Of a stretch of 6,215 bases of DNA, positions 5,172 to 6,215 are shown in pieces. This DNA is from an uncultured Clostridia bacterium (GTDB taxonomy: Bacteria > Bacillota > Clostridia > Lachnospirales > CAMVHY01): the NCBI GenBank assembly GCA_946415665.1, contig CAMKTI010000104.1:1-6215 (forward strand), read 5' to 3'. Within the stretch, counting starts at the first letter, position 1. Each line of letters opens with the position of its first letter. The notes beneath the pieces are model-generated. The model saw nothing but the letters and a program-made list of their open reading frames with translations, was not told the origin of the DNA and did no database searches. The position numbers and the translations under genes are program-made.

Positions 5172-6026
5172 TTAGATAGCGTTCACATGAAAAGTAAGTC
5201 AAAAATAAAAGCAAGAGAGATGGTAGAAATAAAAATAGAATCAAGCTTATCATGACGAGTAAAAACTTTTCTAAAACGTTTTAATCTCAGAAAATATCAC
5301 TCGATATTATTGCGCTGTTTATAAATGTGTCTATCATAACGCCAAGGTAACTTACAATTTTTTTTTAGGTGGAACAACTGTCTTAAACCCGTGATTCTTA
5401 GCTAAAGCTAAAGTTTTATCATCTTCGTAAGCTCGGTTCATCAGGAGATAATTATTATTTTTGAAATATATGGCCTTCTTCCTTCGGGAGAATTGTGAGA
5501 ATTGCTAGGAGACAAACGAAAAGCCACTGGACATGAAGATGTGAAAAATAAATACAACTTAGTTGTCAGGTCCTCTTTTGAACGTCCAATACTTTGTTCA
5601 TGATTATTTTTATTCTTGTTTGCATCTGGATTCACCTTTATGCTCGTGTTATCAATAAAGATTATATAATCTTCTTCGTTAAGTAGTTTTTGCTTTTTCA
5701 TAGCTTCTAAAACCAGGTTTGAAAGAAAAAGAGCAATAGCCTTCGTGATTATACCGTTCTTCGACCATCTACTAAATCTCATATAAGCTGTGTACCACTT
5801 TTCATATTTTTTTGGCAATGTCCTCCATTTGCAATCATTATCTATTATGTAAACCATTGCACACATGAATTTGTAGTTTGATATCTTCGCCGGTTTCCTT
5901 GCTATCGGCATTAATTCCTCTAGCTTTTTATATTGTATTTTTGTAAATTTCATATTTCCATCTTATCACTTTTTTCTTTTGGCTCAATCTATTTTCTATA
6001 TTTTATTTTATGTGAACGATACCTAG
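5172..6026 (-). mobile_element. Full-length inactivated IS5-family element
   Basis: The ends are inverted: ATAGCGTTCACAT at the left (5176-5188) and ATGTGAACGATAC at the right (6010-6022). Immediately outside are TTAG (5172-5175) and CTAG (6023-6026), which I read as a target duplication with one mutation; TA-centred targets are usual for IS5 subgroups. The body is about 847 bp, a normal size for the family. It carries one transposase gene with multiple lesions on the minus strand. It inserted between the relic terminator repeat and a plus-strand ORF. The same right end is seen at 1-52 and 432-493, and the same left end at 2195. Confidence 0.85.
5183..5953 (-). pseudogene. IS5-family transposase, multiply inactivated
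   Basis: A DDE-type transposase of about 257 residues once repaired, normal for IS5 relatives. From ATG 5953 the first frame carries the N-terminal domain (CKWRTLPKKYEKWYTAYMRFSRWSKNG, about residues 41-67), the first catalytic Asp in FIDNTSIKV (residue 101), and GRSKEDLTTK and PVAFRLSPSNSHNSPEGR (to residue 159), then stops. A second frame continues from about 5465 with NNYLLMNRAYEDDKTLALAK and VVPPKK; Asn replaces the second catalytic Asp of the usual MDRAY (5436-5438). A run of nine A on the coding strand (5358-5366), one too many, breaks the frame before LPWRYDRHIYKQRNNIE. The catalytic Glu is present (5300-5302), but the following Arg codon is TGA (5297-5299). The tail RKVFTRHDKLDS to LLFM ends at TGA 5183-5185. 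It cannot produce active enzyme. Confidence 0.92.
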
Positions 6027-6027
6027 T

Positions 6028-6215
6028 AATAAATTTCATGTGTTGCCACAATCACAAGCTTTTAAAGATATCTTAGACTTTATCGCTACAACAGGACTTG
6101 TATTTTTTGGCTATTTATCTTTTATAAACAAAAAGATCGCTAGACTGTATGATACTGAAGAACACGTGGAGAACAATCTTAATGGAAAGGACATGACGAC
6201 ATTATGTATTTGTGA
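6028..6215 (+). CDS. Partial ORF interrupted by the IS at its 5' side and by the window end
   Basis: I do not recognise the product. The frame is open from just after the IS end to the last base of the window, with coding-like sequence: FHVLPQSQAFKDILDFIATT, a hydrophobic segment GLVFFGYLSFI, then charged NKKIARLYDTEEHVENNLNG. The preceding in-frame stop is TGA within the IS end (6013-6015). Possible starts are GTG 6040 or TTG 6043, without a ribosome binding site, so I take this as a gene whose 5' part was cut off by the IS. A single membrane segment is likely. The 3' end lies outside the window. Confidence 0.5.

Noticed and set aside
5183..5953. Programmed ribosomal frameshifting of the IS5 transposase
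   Set aside because: There are two separate shifts plus an in-frame TGA and an Asp-to-Asn change in the catalytic motif, so decay is the simpler reading.
1..6215. CRISPR array, toxin-antitoxin pair or prophage module
   Set aside because: No regularly spaced repeats, no recognisable toxin, antitoxin, cas or phage protein, and the repeats seen are IS ends or gene-end duplications.

Overview
The window is strongly A+T-rich bacterial DNA. Three things point to a low-G+C Gram-positive (Firmicutes/Clostridia-like) chromosome: purine-rich ribosome binding sites (GGAGG, AGGGG), TTGACA/TATAAT-type promoters, and a small HPr-fold protein of the kind I associate with clostridia. The insertion-sequence debris and many broken genes suggest a host-associated or reduced genome in decay. 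That is inference, and no species can be named.

Layout. Bases 1-52 are the right end of an IS5-family element. It cuts off a minus-strand gene remnant (29-410), and a second solo copy of the same IS end follows (432-493). A consensus promoter (543-570) drives tRNA-Leu(CAA) (591-674). With no obvious terminator between them, the tRNA is followed by a small-protein gene split between two frames (754-1198) and a further small ORF (1203-1448), closed by a hairpin terminator (1501-1525). That hairpin also ends a minus-strand HPr-like gene (1524-1754) whose apparent start codon is ATA. A degraded plus-strand ORF (1808-2090) and the tail of a second transposase copy (2195-2340) come next.

Bases 2384-2871 hold a short unit: promoter, 5' hairpin, a 72-residue protein, and a bidirectional terminator. 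The largest gene lies on the minus strand (4728-2918). It would encode a protein of about 598 residues with a long charged/coiled-coil body, about three membrane segments near the C-terminus and an Asn/Asp-rich tail, but a 14-bp tandem duplication throws it out of frame. Its 3' end, the convergent terminator and the end of the facing gene recur as a gapless 138-bp repeat at 5006-5143. Next to that copy is a complete but inactivated IS5-family element (5172-6026), followed by the interrupted start of a plus-strand ORF that runs off the window.

The common thread is decay: nearly every protein gene carries a frameshift, nonsense codon, start-codon change or IS truncation, and the two transposase copies carry different lesions. 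I see no CRISPR array, no obvious defence or metabolic operon and no confidently new system. The most interesting items are the duplication-switched membrane protein gene, the two-frame gene downstream of the tRNA, the ATA-start HPr-like gene, and the duplicated terminator module.
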